DNA from: an uncultured Bacteroidales bacterium
GTDB taxonomy: Bacteria > Bacteroidota > Bacteroidia > Bacteroidales > Bacteroidaceae
Reading direction: 5' to 3'
DNA: 34,105 bases
NCBI GenBank assembly: GCA_902800925.1
Contig: CADCGD010000022.1
Coordinates: forward strand, 1-34,105
The position numbers and the translations under genes were made by a program. The number at the start of each line of letters is the position of its first letter. The stretch's first letter is position 1. The notes under the pieces are model-generated. The model was given only the letters and a program-made list of their open reading frames with translations. It did not search any database and had not been told where the DNA came from. This document shows, one piece after another, positions 23,254 to 31,846 of the stretch.

Positions 23254-24792
23254 CTAATTTTCTATTATTATCCAATGCCCATGGCTTGCAGAACCCTCTC
23301 TATCAAGGAGTCTGATGCTTTTTAGTTTATTAACATGCTTTTGAACTGCAGTCACAGAGACACCTACTTTCTTGGCAATATCGCCTCTCGTCATATAGTT
23401 ATCAGCATATATCATCTTAAATATGGTTGCAGCTGTTTCAGACAACCCTTTAGATAACTCTTTAGATAACCTTATAGATAACCTTTCAGGCAACTCTATG
23501 GATAACTCATTAGGCAACCCAACATTACTTGACTTAGGTGATGGGACTGGCAATATCAGTTCAACTTCATCAACATCCAGTTTGTTCAACAGCTGTGGCT
23601 CGCCCCAATTGGTTTCTTTCCATGCTGCAATGATTTTGGGGAATCCAGAGCCGACATTCTCACCAAAGCCAATCATACGGAGCATATTCTGTATCTTTGG
23701 ATTACGAGCCTTTGAATTACCACCTCGATAGATGGTCTCTACAGGCAGCTTCAACAGTCCAGGATTACGGAAGCATAGACGGTCATCATGCTTCTCTATT
23801 CTCAGAATGCCAGCATCCATCATCAGGTCGCAGTGGATTATGGCATTGGTAAAGGCTTCACGTACTGCCTCATGCTGTGGTGTGTCGTCATTCCTTTTCC
23901 CTCCCTTTTCCAATTTGAACGGTCTTGGCAAGTCGAACTGCACCTTTGGCGAAACGATGCGGAAGAACTGGTAAAGGTTGTTCTCCCAAAGTCCGTCGTA
24001 TGTCAGGCGATCATGATAACGTTCGTCACCCACCAGATGGCTCATATCCAGATAGTCCATGCGAAAGTTAGAAAAACGGTCTCTGATGGCGAGTCCCTTT
24101 CCAAACATCATCAGTCCGGCCAGCGTCAATCCCTCTCTGCCTGTCTGTCTGTCCTCAGTATAGCCACCAAGATTTCTGAGGAAAGTCTTATCGTCAACTC
24201 TATTCCATACATGGGTACTGTTCTCCTGTCTGAACTCTGTACGATACTGACGCAAAGAATCAGGATCAATATCATCCATACCATAGTATTCTATCAGGAT
24301 GCTATCGTTGCCGTCAGCGTTAGAGTCACGTATCATGGCTTTCACCTGAGCCTCTGTGCAATGATAGTCCCCTTCGTTGTTGCGCCTATATGTACCTTTA
24401 TATACATTGCCATTCAGATAGATGGGTTTTGCTCTCCAGTCAGCCTGAGGGACATGGATACAAACAATCTGTACCCCATCCAAATTCACCACTTCCACAT
24501 CACTATCAACGAGAATGTTCTCATTCACCTTGTCGCTGTTGAGGGTGTTCCAGAAGTCCGTGATAATCTTCATCGGCTCATCCACACCAACTATCTGGTA
24601 ACGCTTTTTGATGTCCTTCTCCTGTATGTCTTCATTCACACCAAGCAGAATCAGTCCGCCAATCGTATTGGCGAAAGCCGAATAGGTCGCCCAAACCGAC
24701 TTCGGTACCTCTGCCTTAGCCCGTTTACACTCCAGCGTCACTCGTTCGCCTTTTAGCAATGTCTCTCTTATTGTTTTTTCGTTAATATTCAT
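23254..24792 (-). CDS. Schlafen/AlbA_2 domain protein with GHKL-type domain and C-terminal winged helix
   Basis: 512 residues. Residues about 10-150: AlbA_2/Schlafen-AAA_4 nucleic-acid-binding domain (TLECKRAKAEVPKSVWATYSA, NTIGGLILLGVNE, GNVYKGTYRRNNEGDYHCTE). Residues about 280-400: HATPase_c_4-like domain (HEAVREAFTNAIIHCDL, GFGENVGSGFPKI). Residues 428-452: a tetrapeptide repeat of the form xxLS. Residues 453-512: a winged helix-turn-helix (MTRGDIAKKVGVSVTAVQKHVNKL). Family members are annotated as putative transcriptional regulators or ATP-dependent DNA helicase-like proteins and are enriched in mobile and defence DNA; real activity is unknown. Start ATG 24792; 27 nt after the DUF2971 gene. 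Confidence 0.88.
   Translation of the reverse strand: MNINEKTIRETLLKGERVTLECKRAKAEVPKSVWATYSAFANTIGGLILLGVNEDIQEKDIKKRYQIVGVDEPMKIITDFWNTLNSDKVNENILVDSDVEVVNLDGVQIVCIHVPQADWRAKPIYLNGNVYKGTYRRNNEGDYHCTEAQVKAMIRDSNADGNDSILIEYYGMDDIDPDSLRQYRTEFRQENSTHVWNRVDDKTFLRNLGGYTEDRQTGREGLTLAGLMMFGKGLAIRDRFSNFRMDYLDMSHLVGDERYHDRLTYDGLWENNLYQFFRIVSPKVQFDLPRPFKLEKGGKRNDDTPQHEAVREAFTNAIIHCDLMMDAGILRIEKHDDRLCFRNPGLLKLPVETIYRGGNSKARNPKIQNMLRMIGFGENVGSGFPKIIAAWKETNWGEPQLLNKLDVDEVELILPVPSPKSSNVGLPNELSIELPERLSIRLSKELSKGLSETAATIFKMIYADNYMTRGDIAKKVGVSVTAVQKHVNKLKSIRLLDREGSASHGHWIIIEN
23437..23511 (-). repeat. 12-nt periodic repeat encoding an xxLS linker
   Basis: About six degenerate 12-nt units inside the AlbA_2 gene encode NELS IELP ERLS IRLS KELS KGLS. 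On the plus strand they read as variants of GATAACxxTTTA. It joins the GHKL-type domain to the winged helix. Such slippage-prone tracts change linker length between strains. Confidence 0.75.
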
Positions 24793-24819
24793 ATCTTTTG
24801 CAAAATAACAAATAATTAT

Positions 24820-25902
24820 TCAAACTTCTTCAATATCCAAAGCATAACTTTTACTGCTATAGTTTATTCTGACATTATATTCTTTCAACTCTCTGTTGAT
24901 AGCTATCTCATGTAGCTCTTCTCTATCACTCCATGATATTTCTGGACCATAATAAATTGCTTTCAGTTTGTCAAAATCTACAATGTTAGCATACTTATTA
25001 TTCCAATTTCCCCATTTACAAATCAATCTCCATTCTTTTTCCCTACTATACTCAGTCGATTTATATAGGTATGGGCGGCACAAGTCCAGCAAATCAATAT
25101 CGTGAAGAATTGGCTTCAGACTTTCAATTCCTGTTGCCATAAATCGGTCTATGATAAATGATTCTATGCGGTAATTGGAAAGGTCATAACGCTCATCAGA
25201 ATAAAAAACTGGTAACAAGGCCGAGTGCTTTGTTTCATTAGGTAAAGCTAACAACGAAAACATAAGCGAAATACCACTAAAATCATATTCCAATGCATAT
25301 CCTTTATAGCCATCAGCATACATATCCCACATAAATTTAGATCTTACATCCTCGGTAAAGCATGCAATCTGAGTAGTATTGTCATCTCTTAAGAAATCCA
25401 TACTATTACGCAATGTTGTAATAATTCTATCCTTAATGGGGCTGTTCGCAATAGTCCTTCTTAATTTCCAAACAGCATCCTCCGCAGAGGTTTCTCTTAT
25501 CTTTTGATTATCACGAAGCATTAAGGCCTTCAGAATATCTGGTAAACTATCTGGATAAGCACCATTCGCCACCATAGATTGAAAATCTTGAATAGTATCT
25601 TTGTTTATCAGTTTTATTATAAGATCCCAAACTCTATTCTCATCAAAATAGCAGAGGGCGTCATACTTATCAGAAAAGCATGAAGCAGAGCAAGTGGCAA
25701 TAGTTTTACTTTTGAGCGAATCAATCATATAGTCCTTACCCTTTTCATCCCTCTTTACTTTTCTGAAGCGATAGAGTTTAGAAGGTAGTATAGTATCCAG
25801 ATTATTATTAATAGTGCCCCACCTCTTGGCGATTTCGTCAAAAGGTAAATCTGCGGGGATACATTGGCTTTCAAAGAATGCCTCAAACTCTTCTTTTGTC
25901 AT
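24820..25902 (-). CDS. DUF2971 family protein
   Basis: 360 residues matching DUF2971: LPSKLYRFRKV near the N-terminus, SASCFSDKYDAL (in place of the usual SxxxFNDPFD), QIACFTEDVRSKFMWDMYADGYKGYALEYDF, LPVFYSDERYDL, and EYSREKEWRLICKWG followed by AIYYGPEIS. The family is widespread in accessory DNA and may bind or modify a nucleotide-type ligand, but no activity is established. No membrane segment. Runs 27 nt ahead of the AlbA_2 gene, so these two are likely co-expressed; about 218 AT-rich nt separate it from the HNH gene, with only a weak possible -7 box (TAAATTTG, 26036-26043, minus). Confidence 0.8.
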   Translation of the reverse strand: MTKEEFEAFFESQCIPADLPFDEIAKRWGTINNNLDTILPSKLYRFRKVKRDEKGKDYMIDSLKSKTIATCSASCFSDKYDALCYFDENRVWDLIIKLINKDTIQDFQSMVANGAYPDSLPDILKALMLRDNQKIRETSAEDAVWKLRRTIANSPIKDRIITTLRNSMDFLRDDNTTQIACFTEDVRSKFMWDMYADGYKGYALEYDFSGISLMFSLLALPNETKHSALLPVFYSDERYDLSNYRIESFIIDRFMATGIESLKPILHDIDLLDLCRPYLYKSTEYSREKEWRLICKWGNWNNKYANIVDFDKLKAIYYGPEISWSDREELHEIAINRELKEYNVRINYSSKSYALDIEEV

Positions 25903-26120
25903 CTATAAGTATACTATTTTGAATTTGCCCACCAATTTAACCATTAAACCATATAGAGTTTATAAATGTACTTACACTCTAATGACACCCGCTCATTTTT
26001 GAGCAATCTTCCTTTTATTTTTTCTCATCCATATTCAAATTTAGTTTGCGAAGTTACAAATTACATTCCAGATTATCTGTATTTTAATAACATCATGGAT
26101 TATATGGCAAATTTTGGAGC

Positions 26121-27041
26121 CTACATATGGGTAGTGTTTTTAACTGACAAACGTGCTTTTATAGATATAATTGGAATTGATTTCTCATTTTCTTTCATCT
26201 TTTCAACATAAACGGAACCATCTTTATCTTCGGGATGAGGAAGTGCAACTAAACTACGATGCGTAAAATCTTCCCCCTTTGCTTTAAACGATAATATAAC
26301 GCCATATAAGTTTGAGCCGTTTAAAGTTATTAAATAAATGCCATCTGATAGATTTACTGGTATATACCTCTCATTAGAAAGAATATATTTCCCATTGAAT
26401 ATATTTTCCTCTGGGAATAGAATTTGTTTCCTAATAAGGTTTAAATTGGAATGCAATATATATTTATATCCCAAATGGCAAAAAGCAAGCAAATAAGCAG
26501 ATTTTAGAATAGCGATAGCAGCTCTTCCCGAATTGCTCTTTTGCTCTGAGATACTTATGTTCGCACTAATTCTATCAAAATTAATTGTTCCTAAGCCTTC
26601 TTTTATAGAGGAAATAGTATGAGGATTGTTCTTTTTTTCATCTATACAAAAGTGTAATTCACTATCATTTCTTAACGTTGCATATGCATTAATGCTCATA
26701 TCGTCAACATGAAGTGTTGCCTTATGAGCTTTACTTGTAAAATTATGGAGAGAATAACTGTTTCTTATACCGTTAATCAAGTGCACATCCAAGTTTGAAC
26801 CACAAACGTTATTACAGTCCTTACATGTGAGCAAGAGAGGACGACCACCCAATTTTTCGGGAGGTACATGTTCTATTGTAATGTTATCATAATCTGAAAA
26901 ATCAAACGGTTTAAGACAAATTGGACAGATAAATGTATTAACAAGTTCTTTCTTCTCCCCTTTTTCATCAATTAAAGGAAGTTTTTCTATAATGTTTTTA
27001 TACAGTAGTAGTAAATGACTACGTTTATTACTATTTCCCAT
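26121..27041 (-). CDS. HNH endonuclease-domain protein
   Basis: 306 residues. Residues 36-82 form a zinc-binding HNH fold of the HNH_5 type: CPIC (Cys39, Cys42), ITIEHVPPEKLGG (His58 as metal/catalytic His), LLLTCKDCNNVCGS (Cys73, Cys76, Asn77). The remaining 220 residues are a mixed alpha/beta domain with no recognised motif, ending in basic residues. A metal-dependent DNA nicking or cleaving activity is expected from the motif; whether it is a restriction-type, homing or defence nuclease is open. Begins 11 nt after the preceding frame on the same strand. Confidence 0.85.
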   Translation of the reverse strand: MGNSNKRSHLLLLYKNIIEKLPLIDEKGEKKELVNTFICPICLKPFDFSDYDNITIEHVPPEKLGGRPLLLTCKDCNNVCGSNLDVHLINGIRNSYSLHNFTSKAHKATLHVDDMSINAYATLRNDSELHFCIDEKKNNPHTISSIKEGLGTINFDRISANISISEQKSNSGRAAIAILKSAYLLAFCHLGYKYILHSNLNLIRKQILFPEENIFNGKYILSNERYIPVNLSDGIYLITLNGSNLYGVILSFKAKGEDFTHRSLVALPHPEDKDGSVYVEKMKENEKSIPIISIKARLSVKNTTHM

Positions 27042-27052
27042 AAAGAAATGAA

Positions 27053-27926
27053 TTAAAGGGCAGTAGCTGACTTAATACTATCTTTTTGGAATTTATCTCT
27101 TTCAATAGCCTTATCTGCTTTCACAACATCATCAATAAAATTATTAGCTTTGGTATTATTAATAATGTCCCGAAATTGAATGGTAATCATATATTTGAAA
27201 GGCAAATCTTTGTCAAATACCCTTTCATCCATTTCAATTTCTTCCAAATATATTCCAATTGTTTTATTATCTGCCTCCCAATATGCGAGGCGCCCCATGA
27301 CGATAACTTTTTGTCCATTAATGGTTCTACCAAAATTATTGCATAGAAGTAAATCTTTTTCTGTGCACTTCCCGAATTTCTGCTCAAAAAGCATGATTAA
27401 ATGGTTTGCCTTTTCTGATATTACGTTTCCATTTTTCCCATACTTATAAAAGGAATTCCAGCTTATTGAATATAATCTGTTTTGATAAAACTTAGTCCAA
27501 TTGTTATATTTAAATTCTTCCATATAACGCATGAAAGGTTCACATCCAGGAGTATAGCCATTATGGGTAAGACTTAATATAGTTTTTACGTAAACTTTCA
27601 ATATCAACGAAATTGTCCATTGACTGGAAGTGATATCCGTCAAAAACAAATCCCGAACCATTCTTGTCTTTTAACGATTTCTCAAACTTACTAATAGCCA
27701 AATGCGCTTGAACTTGAGTCATCCCATAGCGGACTGTACCAAAAATCGTATCACCTAATGCGGCAAATATTCGTTCTCGTTCTATTGAGTCTTGCTGACG
27801 AACAAGATTAATTTGAGCCAAAGAATCATTGATCTTTTGACTGTCATTATCTACTTTGTACCCACCTCGATTCTTACATGAGAATACTGATGCTAATACT
27901 ATAATTGAAAATATGATACGTCTCAT
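27053..27926 (-). pseudogene. Lipoprotein gene split by a frameshift
   Basis: Two overlapping frames appear to be one gene. The first (27926 to 27561) has a lipoprotein signal (MRRIIFSIIVLASVFSCKN, lipobox FSC), then GDTIFGTVRYGMTQVQAHLA, and stops at TAA 27561-27563 after NYIKSYP. The second frame runs to 27053 and carries the natural continuation (FYQNRLYSISWNSFYKYG, VMGRLAYWEADNKTIGIYLEE), a pattern expected after the first part. Its own N-terminal 30 residues merely retranslate the first part out of frame. A one-base change near 27563-27570 (GGG tract) would rejoin them. The alternative is two real overlapping genes, which I find less likely. Confidence 0.6.
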
Positions 27927-27955
27927 AAGCCTGTTACAATTTAAAATTATGAATA

Positions 27956-28351
27956 TTATAAACCATGAAGGATGTTAAGAGGATTATTCTTTGCTTTGTA
28001 TATTTCGTTTTCATTTTTATCAAAGACTCCTTTTAATTTGCAGTGAGGACATTCGAATTGTCCGTTGGTTGTTCTCATCTGAATTAGTTTTTCCTCATTA
28101 TCCCAACAATGAGTGCAATAAATGGCATCGTTATCTCCTTCTAATGTAAGGTATAACTCTGGATGTCGTTGTATTCTTTCTTTATTTTTTAGTTTCTTTT
28201 CTATTCTTTCGATTTCTTCGTGTAAATGATTAATCGTGTTCTGCTGATCTAAAGCTTGTTCGCTTAGATTAGTTAACTGACGGTATAGTTCTATATTGTC
28301 TGATTGTTGAACAATCTTAGCCACGTCTTTAATATTTTCAACTAATCCCAT
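27956..28351 (-). CDS. Coiled-coil zinc-ribbon protein
   Basis: 131 residues: an N-terminal helical, coiled-coil part (about 10-60, LHEEIERIEKKLKNKERI) and a C-terminal zinc ribbon with YCTHC (Cys79, Cys82) and ECPHC (Cys101, Cys104). No signal peptide or membrane helix. Small proteins of this build are common beside mobile and defence genes in Bacteroidetes but have no assigned role; it may be an adaptor for a neighbour. It lies 19 nt after the membrane protein gene and 29 nt before the lipoprotein gene. Confidence 0.75.
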   Translation of the reverse strand: MGLVENIKDVAKIVQQSDNIELYRQLTNLSEQALDQQNTINHLHEEIERIEKKLKNKERIQRHPELYLTLEGDNDAIYCTHCWDNEEKLIQMRTTNGQFECPHCKLKGVFDKNENEIYKAKNNPLNILHGL

Positions 28352-28370
28352 ATATTATAACATAAATTTC

Positions 28371-29543
28371 TTATTTCATTGCTATTATAGCCTGCATCAA
28401 AGCATATACTTCTTCAGCTTTAGACTTGTCACTTCCAAATTCTAATGTTAGTATAGGCTCCTCAATTGATTTTATTCCTATCTTGACAATATATGAACCA
28501 GAGTTATTTTGAGAAATAGTGCTAGTGGATTCCTTTTTTGCAGTAACCGCCCCTACCACAGCCCCTGCTACACCAAATGTTAATGCACCTAGAGCAGCAC
28601 GCCCTAACATGCTACCAGTTTTGGTTCTTGTTGTTTGGGCTATAATAGCATCCTTTGATTTTTCATCGTGAAGAGAACAATTCATTATATCACAGAAACT
28701 ATACTCTTTTCTTCCAATTACTATCTTATTAATATGCTGGAATACTATTATATCACTATATTGCATAGTATCGTTGCCTTTATTATATTGAATAGCAATA
28801 GTACGTGTTGGTGTACCATATTTTCCTGTCAATCCCTTTTTAAATGCTTCATTTGATTTCATTATCTTATTCAACTCTTCTCCTCTTTTAATCTTATACA
28901 ATTCTTTTTGAATTCTTTTTTTCTTGCTTTGTTTATAAAATATATAAGCTAACAACACTCCTATCAAACAGAAACCGATTAAAAATAAAAAAGCAAAAAA
29001 ATCGCTAGAACTTAACTCTCTTCCAATTTCTTCCTTTAATTGTTTGTCAAAAGCCTTATCTTCATAGGAGTAATCTATCCAATTATCATCTTTAATATTC
29101 AATTTAATATCTACTAATTCACTATGCCATTCGAAGGCATTAGGGGCGTGATATTCAAGATCAGAATTAGGTTCTCCATAAAGCGACTTTAACTCATTTA
29201 GTATTGATGTTGAGTTTCCCCCATATATTCTATACCAATATGAGGCAACTTGTTTTGTTTTTGGGGTATAATTGCAATTAAATCTTATATATTGCCCTTC
29301 GCCAGAATAGGTATAACATACACTTGGAATATTACTTACGTTTTTCTCTTCCTTCTCTTCAAAACCATCTTCACGTAACTGTACAACTATATTATCAAGG
29401 TTGCGCTCTTTTGACAAATCGAAGAAATGCAGTTTCATTTCTTGTGAATTGATAGAAATAGGAATAGCAAAAAGGAAGGCAATAACAAGCAAACAAATTT
29501 TGGTATTACTTAAATGTACCATATTCATATGTATTAAAATCAT
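28371..29543 (-). CDS. Membrane protein with periplasmic domain and Gly-rich cytoplasmic tail
   Basis: 390 residues. A signal sequence (NTKICLLVIAFLFAIPISINSQE), a periplasmic domain of about 150 residues (SYWYRIYGGNSTSILNELKSLYG), one membrane helix at 182-203 and a cytoplasmic part. The latter has a domain around 240-310 (IVFQHINKIVIGRKEYSFCDI) and a Gly/Ala-rich segment GRAALGALTFGVAGAVVGAVTA (about 317-338), which may insert in or pack against the membrane. No enzyme motif. The ATG at 29543 is used; ATG 29522 would give a more compact signal peptide and is equally likely. 22 nt after the FtsK gene. Confidence 0.75.
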   Translation of the reverse strand: MILIHMNMVHLSNTKICLLVIAFLFAIPISINSQEMKLHFFDLSKERNLDNIVVQLREDGFEEKEEKNVSNIPSVCYTYSGEGQYIRFNCNYTPKTKQVASYWYRIYGGNSTSILNELKSLYGEPNSDLEYHAPNAFEWHSELVDIKLNIKDDNWIDYSYEDKAFDKQLKEEIGRELSSSDFFAFLFLIGFCLIGVLLAYIFYKQSKKKRIQKELYKIKRGEELNKIMKSNEAFKKGLTGKYGTPTRTIAIQYNKGNDTMQYSDIIVFQHINKIVIGRKEYSFCDIMNCSLHDEKSKDAIIAQTTRTKTGSMLGRAALGALTFGVAGAVVGAVTAKKESTSTISQNNSGSYIVKIGIKSIEEPILTLEFGSDKSKAEEVYALMQAIIAMK

Positions 29544-29565
29544 CTATATTATTACAACTAAAATA

Positions 29566-31443
29566 TTATCTTAGAGAATTCAAAAGATTTTCAAGACTTA
29601 TTTCATCCATAATTAACACGTCACGAGGCTTACTACCATTGCAGCGCCCAACAATACCAGCCTTTTCCAGCTGGTCCATTAATCTGCCTGCTCGATTATA
29701 GCCAATTGCAAACTTTCTTTGAATCAGACTCGTTGAGCCTTCTTGGGTCAAGACTATTAAACGTGCAGCATCTTCAAACAATGAATCTAAATGAGTCATA
29801 TCAACATCGCTTGACTCGCCATATTCATTTTCATCAAAATATGGGTCTGACAATTCAAATGGACTTATATAGCCTTGCTGTTCAGAAATGAATTTGCAAA
29901 TACGTTCGGTCTCTGGTGTATCCACAAAAGCGCATTGGACTCTTATACAATCAATGCTTTTGCCAACTCTAAACAACATATCACCATTCCCTAACAACTC
30001 TTCTGCTCCATCACAATCAAGAATGACTTGAGAATCTATACGCTCTGGCAGCCTAAAAGCGATACGTGTTGGGAAATTAGTCTTGATTGCTCCTGTGATA
30101 ATATCATTGGTAGGTCGTTTCGTTGAAATGATCATGTGAATACCAACTGCACGAGCATATTGAGCCAATTGAACTATTGGTGTCTCGAAATCTTGCCCTT
30201 TCTCTTCAATAAAGTCTCCGTACTCATCAATAACGACAACAATATAAGGCATGAATCTGTGCCCAACAGCAGGATTTAACTGACGATTTATAAATTTGCT
30301 GTTATATTCTTGGACGTTTCTAACACATGCCATTTTCAGCAAATCATAACGAACTTCCATCTCCTTGCACAAGCTGTTCAATGTGCAAATGGCCTGACCA
30401 CTATTTGATACTATAACAGGTTCGTCAGGCAATGAAGCAAGGAATTGTTTGGCAATCTGAGCATACATCCCAAACTCAACTCCATAAGGATCCATGAGTA
30501 CAAATTTTAATTCTGCTGGATGTTTCTTATAGAGTAAAGATATAATCATTGCATTTAGCGCTATTGATTTGCCCTGACCTGTTGAGCCTGCAATAAGAAT
30601 GTGAGGTGCTTTGGTTAGGTCAAACATAAAAACCTCATTGGTGATGGTTTTGCCTATCGCACAAGGAAGTTCCATCGTTGTTTCTTGGAATTGTTTTGTG
30701 TTTAGAATACTTTCCAAAGGAACAACAGAGGGACGTATATTGGGCACTTCTATACCGATGGTACCTTTACCAGGTATAGGAATTAGAATCTGAACATTAT
30801 GAGAACTCAATGCCAGAGCTATATCATCTTCTAATCCTCTCAATTTAGATGCATTCACACCAGGAGCAAGTGTTATCTCATATAGTGTAACTCTTGGCCC
30901 AACACTCGCTTTAATAGTAGACACAACAACTCCAAAGTTCCACAGAACATCAACAATTCTATTCTTATTAGCTTGTTGTTCTTCGATGTCAATGTGTGAT
31001 GTATTGTCATACTTCCTCAGTAAATCAAAGGTTGGATAGTGATAGTTCTCCAAGTCCTTTTTGGGGTCGTATGGAATTGAGAGATCACCATAGACAATGT
31101 CATTATGATTATCTTCTCGATTAATAGGTGTATGGTGTGTGTACTGCTGAGAACCTACAGGACCTTCATATTGTAGTTCTTCTTTGCTGACAGTAGGAGT
31201 AACTTCTTTTTCTCTATAATTTTGCGTTTCTTGTTGTATTCCTGTTGAACTATGTTTAGAGCTATCGACTTTATCTCTTCTATACAATCCAGTTCCCGGG
31301 ATACCTGTATTTACATATGTCCCATTAGGACCTACTGATACATTTGCACCTTTTGGACCAATATTTACCCCTAAACCACTTTTACTAATATTAATGTAAA
31401 AGCCGGGAAATATCTTTATGCGTTTTCTAAATCTCCATCCCAT
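29566..31443 (-). CDS. Soluble FtsK/SpoIIIE-type DNA translocase with N-terminal DUF4236
   Basis: 625 residues. Residues 1-55 are DUF4236: GWRFRKRIKIFPGFYINIS, then Gly/Pro-rich turns SGLGVNIGPKGANVSVGP and NTGIPGTGLYRR. Residues about 125-480 are a full FtsK motor: alpha part (FDLLRKYD to LEDDIALAL), Walker A AGSTGQGKS (285-293), Walker B VVVIDEYGDF (402-411), STKRPTNDIITGAIK (440-454) and GAEELLGNGDMLF. Residues about 558-600 are the gamma winged helix that reads DNA (LTQEGSTSLIQRKFAIGYNRAGRLMDQLEKAGIVG). There are no membrane helices, unlike chromosomal FtsK. It should pump dsDNA in a hexamer; the cargo is unknown. Five nt after the HTH pseudogene. Confidence 0.92.
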   Translation of the reverse strand: MGWRFRKRIKIFPGFYINISKSGLGVNIGPKGANVSVGPNGTYVNTGIPGTGLYRRDKVDSSKHSSTGIQQETQNYREKEVTPTVSKEELQYEGPVGSQQYTHHTPINREDNHNDIVYGDLSIPYDPKKDLENYHYPTFDLLRKYDNTSHIDIEEQQANKNRIVDVLWNFGVVVSTIKASVGPRVTLYEITLAPGVNASKLRGLEDDIALALSSHNVQILIPIPGKGTIGIEVPNIRPSVVPLESILNTKQFQETTMELPCAIGKTITNEVFMFDLTKAPHILIAGSTGQGKSIALNAMIISLLYKKHPAELKFVLMDPYGVEFGMYAQIAKQFLASLPDEPVIVSNSGQAICTLNSLCKEMEVRYDLLKMACVRNVQEYNSKFINRQLNPAVGHRFMPYIVVVIDEYGDFIEEKGQDFETPIVQLAQYARAVGIHMIISTKRPTNDIITGAIKTNFPTRIAFRLPERIDSQVILDCDGAEELLGNGDMLFRVGKSIDCIRVQCAFVDTPETERICKFISEQQGYISPFELSDPYFDENEYGESSDVDMTHLDSLFEDAARLIVLTQEGSTSLIQRKFAIGYNRAGRLMDQLEKAGIVGRCNGSKPRDVLIMDEISLENLLNSLR

Positions 31444-31448
31444 AAAAC

Positions 31449-31708
31449 CTAACTATTACTAACAGACTCCATAAACTTCTTATTGAACAATTCCTCCACG
31501 CCAACATTCAATAGTTTTGAGATCCTTGCTAAAGTCTCAATATCTGGCTGAGAAGAATTGGTACACCATTTGGAAATAGTGGATGGACTCACTCCAAGTT
31601 CCTCGGATAGCCATTTACTGGGGTACCCTCCACGATATTATCAACATCGTGGATTCCTCCCTTCTTTTGTTCCACTAGCACTAATTTTAGGCGATTTACG
31701 TCTTGCAT
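31449..31708 (-). pseudogene. XRE-type helix-turn-helix regulator interrupted by a palindromic insertion
   Basis: The start ATG 31708 gives MQDVNRLKLVLVEQKK. After a 41-nt interruption the second frame continues KWLSEELGVSPSTISKWCTN and SQPDIETLARISKLL to TAG 31449. Without the interruption it would be an ordinary XRE/Cro-type repressor of about 70 residues. The extra 41 nt are not a multiple of three and end translation at a TGA. The gene sits 5 nt before the FtsK start, the usual position for the regulator of such a cluster. No exact TAnnTTTG promoter was found upstream. Confidence 0.8.
31621..31661. mobile_element. Small palindromic insertion in the HTH gene
   Basis: About 41 nt between the AAGAAG and AGTAAATGG parts of the regulator gene. 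It contains a perfect 8-bp inverted repeat TCCACGAT (31629-31636)/ATCGTGGA (31646-31653) and a GGGTACCC palindrome at one end. Limits were inferred by comparing with the expected XRE reading frame. It could be a miniature palindromic element or a local inversion/duplication product. Confidence 0.5.
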
Positions 31709-31805
31709 ACATTTCAAATTTTTAGTTTGGGTGTAAAGTTAGTGAAAAAACTTCAATCAAAATAATATTTGCTTGTTTTTTAGTGTTTATTAAGCCTAAT
31801 AAAGT

Positions 31806-31834
31806 GAAAGATGCGGCTTAACACCGCATCTTTC
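31806..31834 (-). terminator. Hairpin terminator after the mobilization-gene remnant
   Basis: GAAAGATGCGG (31806-31816) pairs perfectly with CCGCATCTTTC (31824-31834) around a 7-nt loop. It starts 13 nt past the stop of the remnant (31847). The tail ACTTTATT on the minus strand is only moderately T-rich. Confidence 0.65.
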
Positions 31835-31846
31835 TTGGGTAGAGTA

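Noticed and set aside
27053-27661. 202-residue frame as an independent gene starting at 27661
   Set aside because: Its first 30 residues retranslate the lipoprotein sequence out of frame and lack any signal; a frameshifted single gene explains both frames better.
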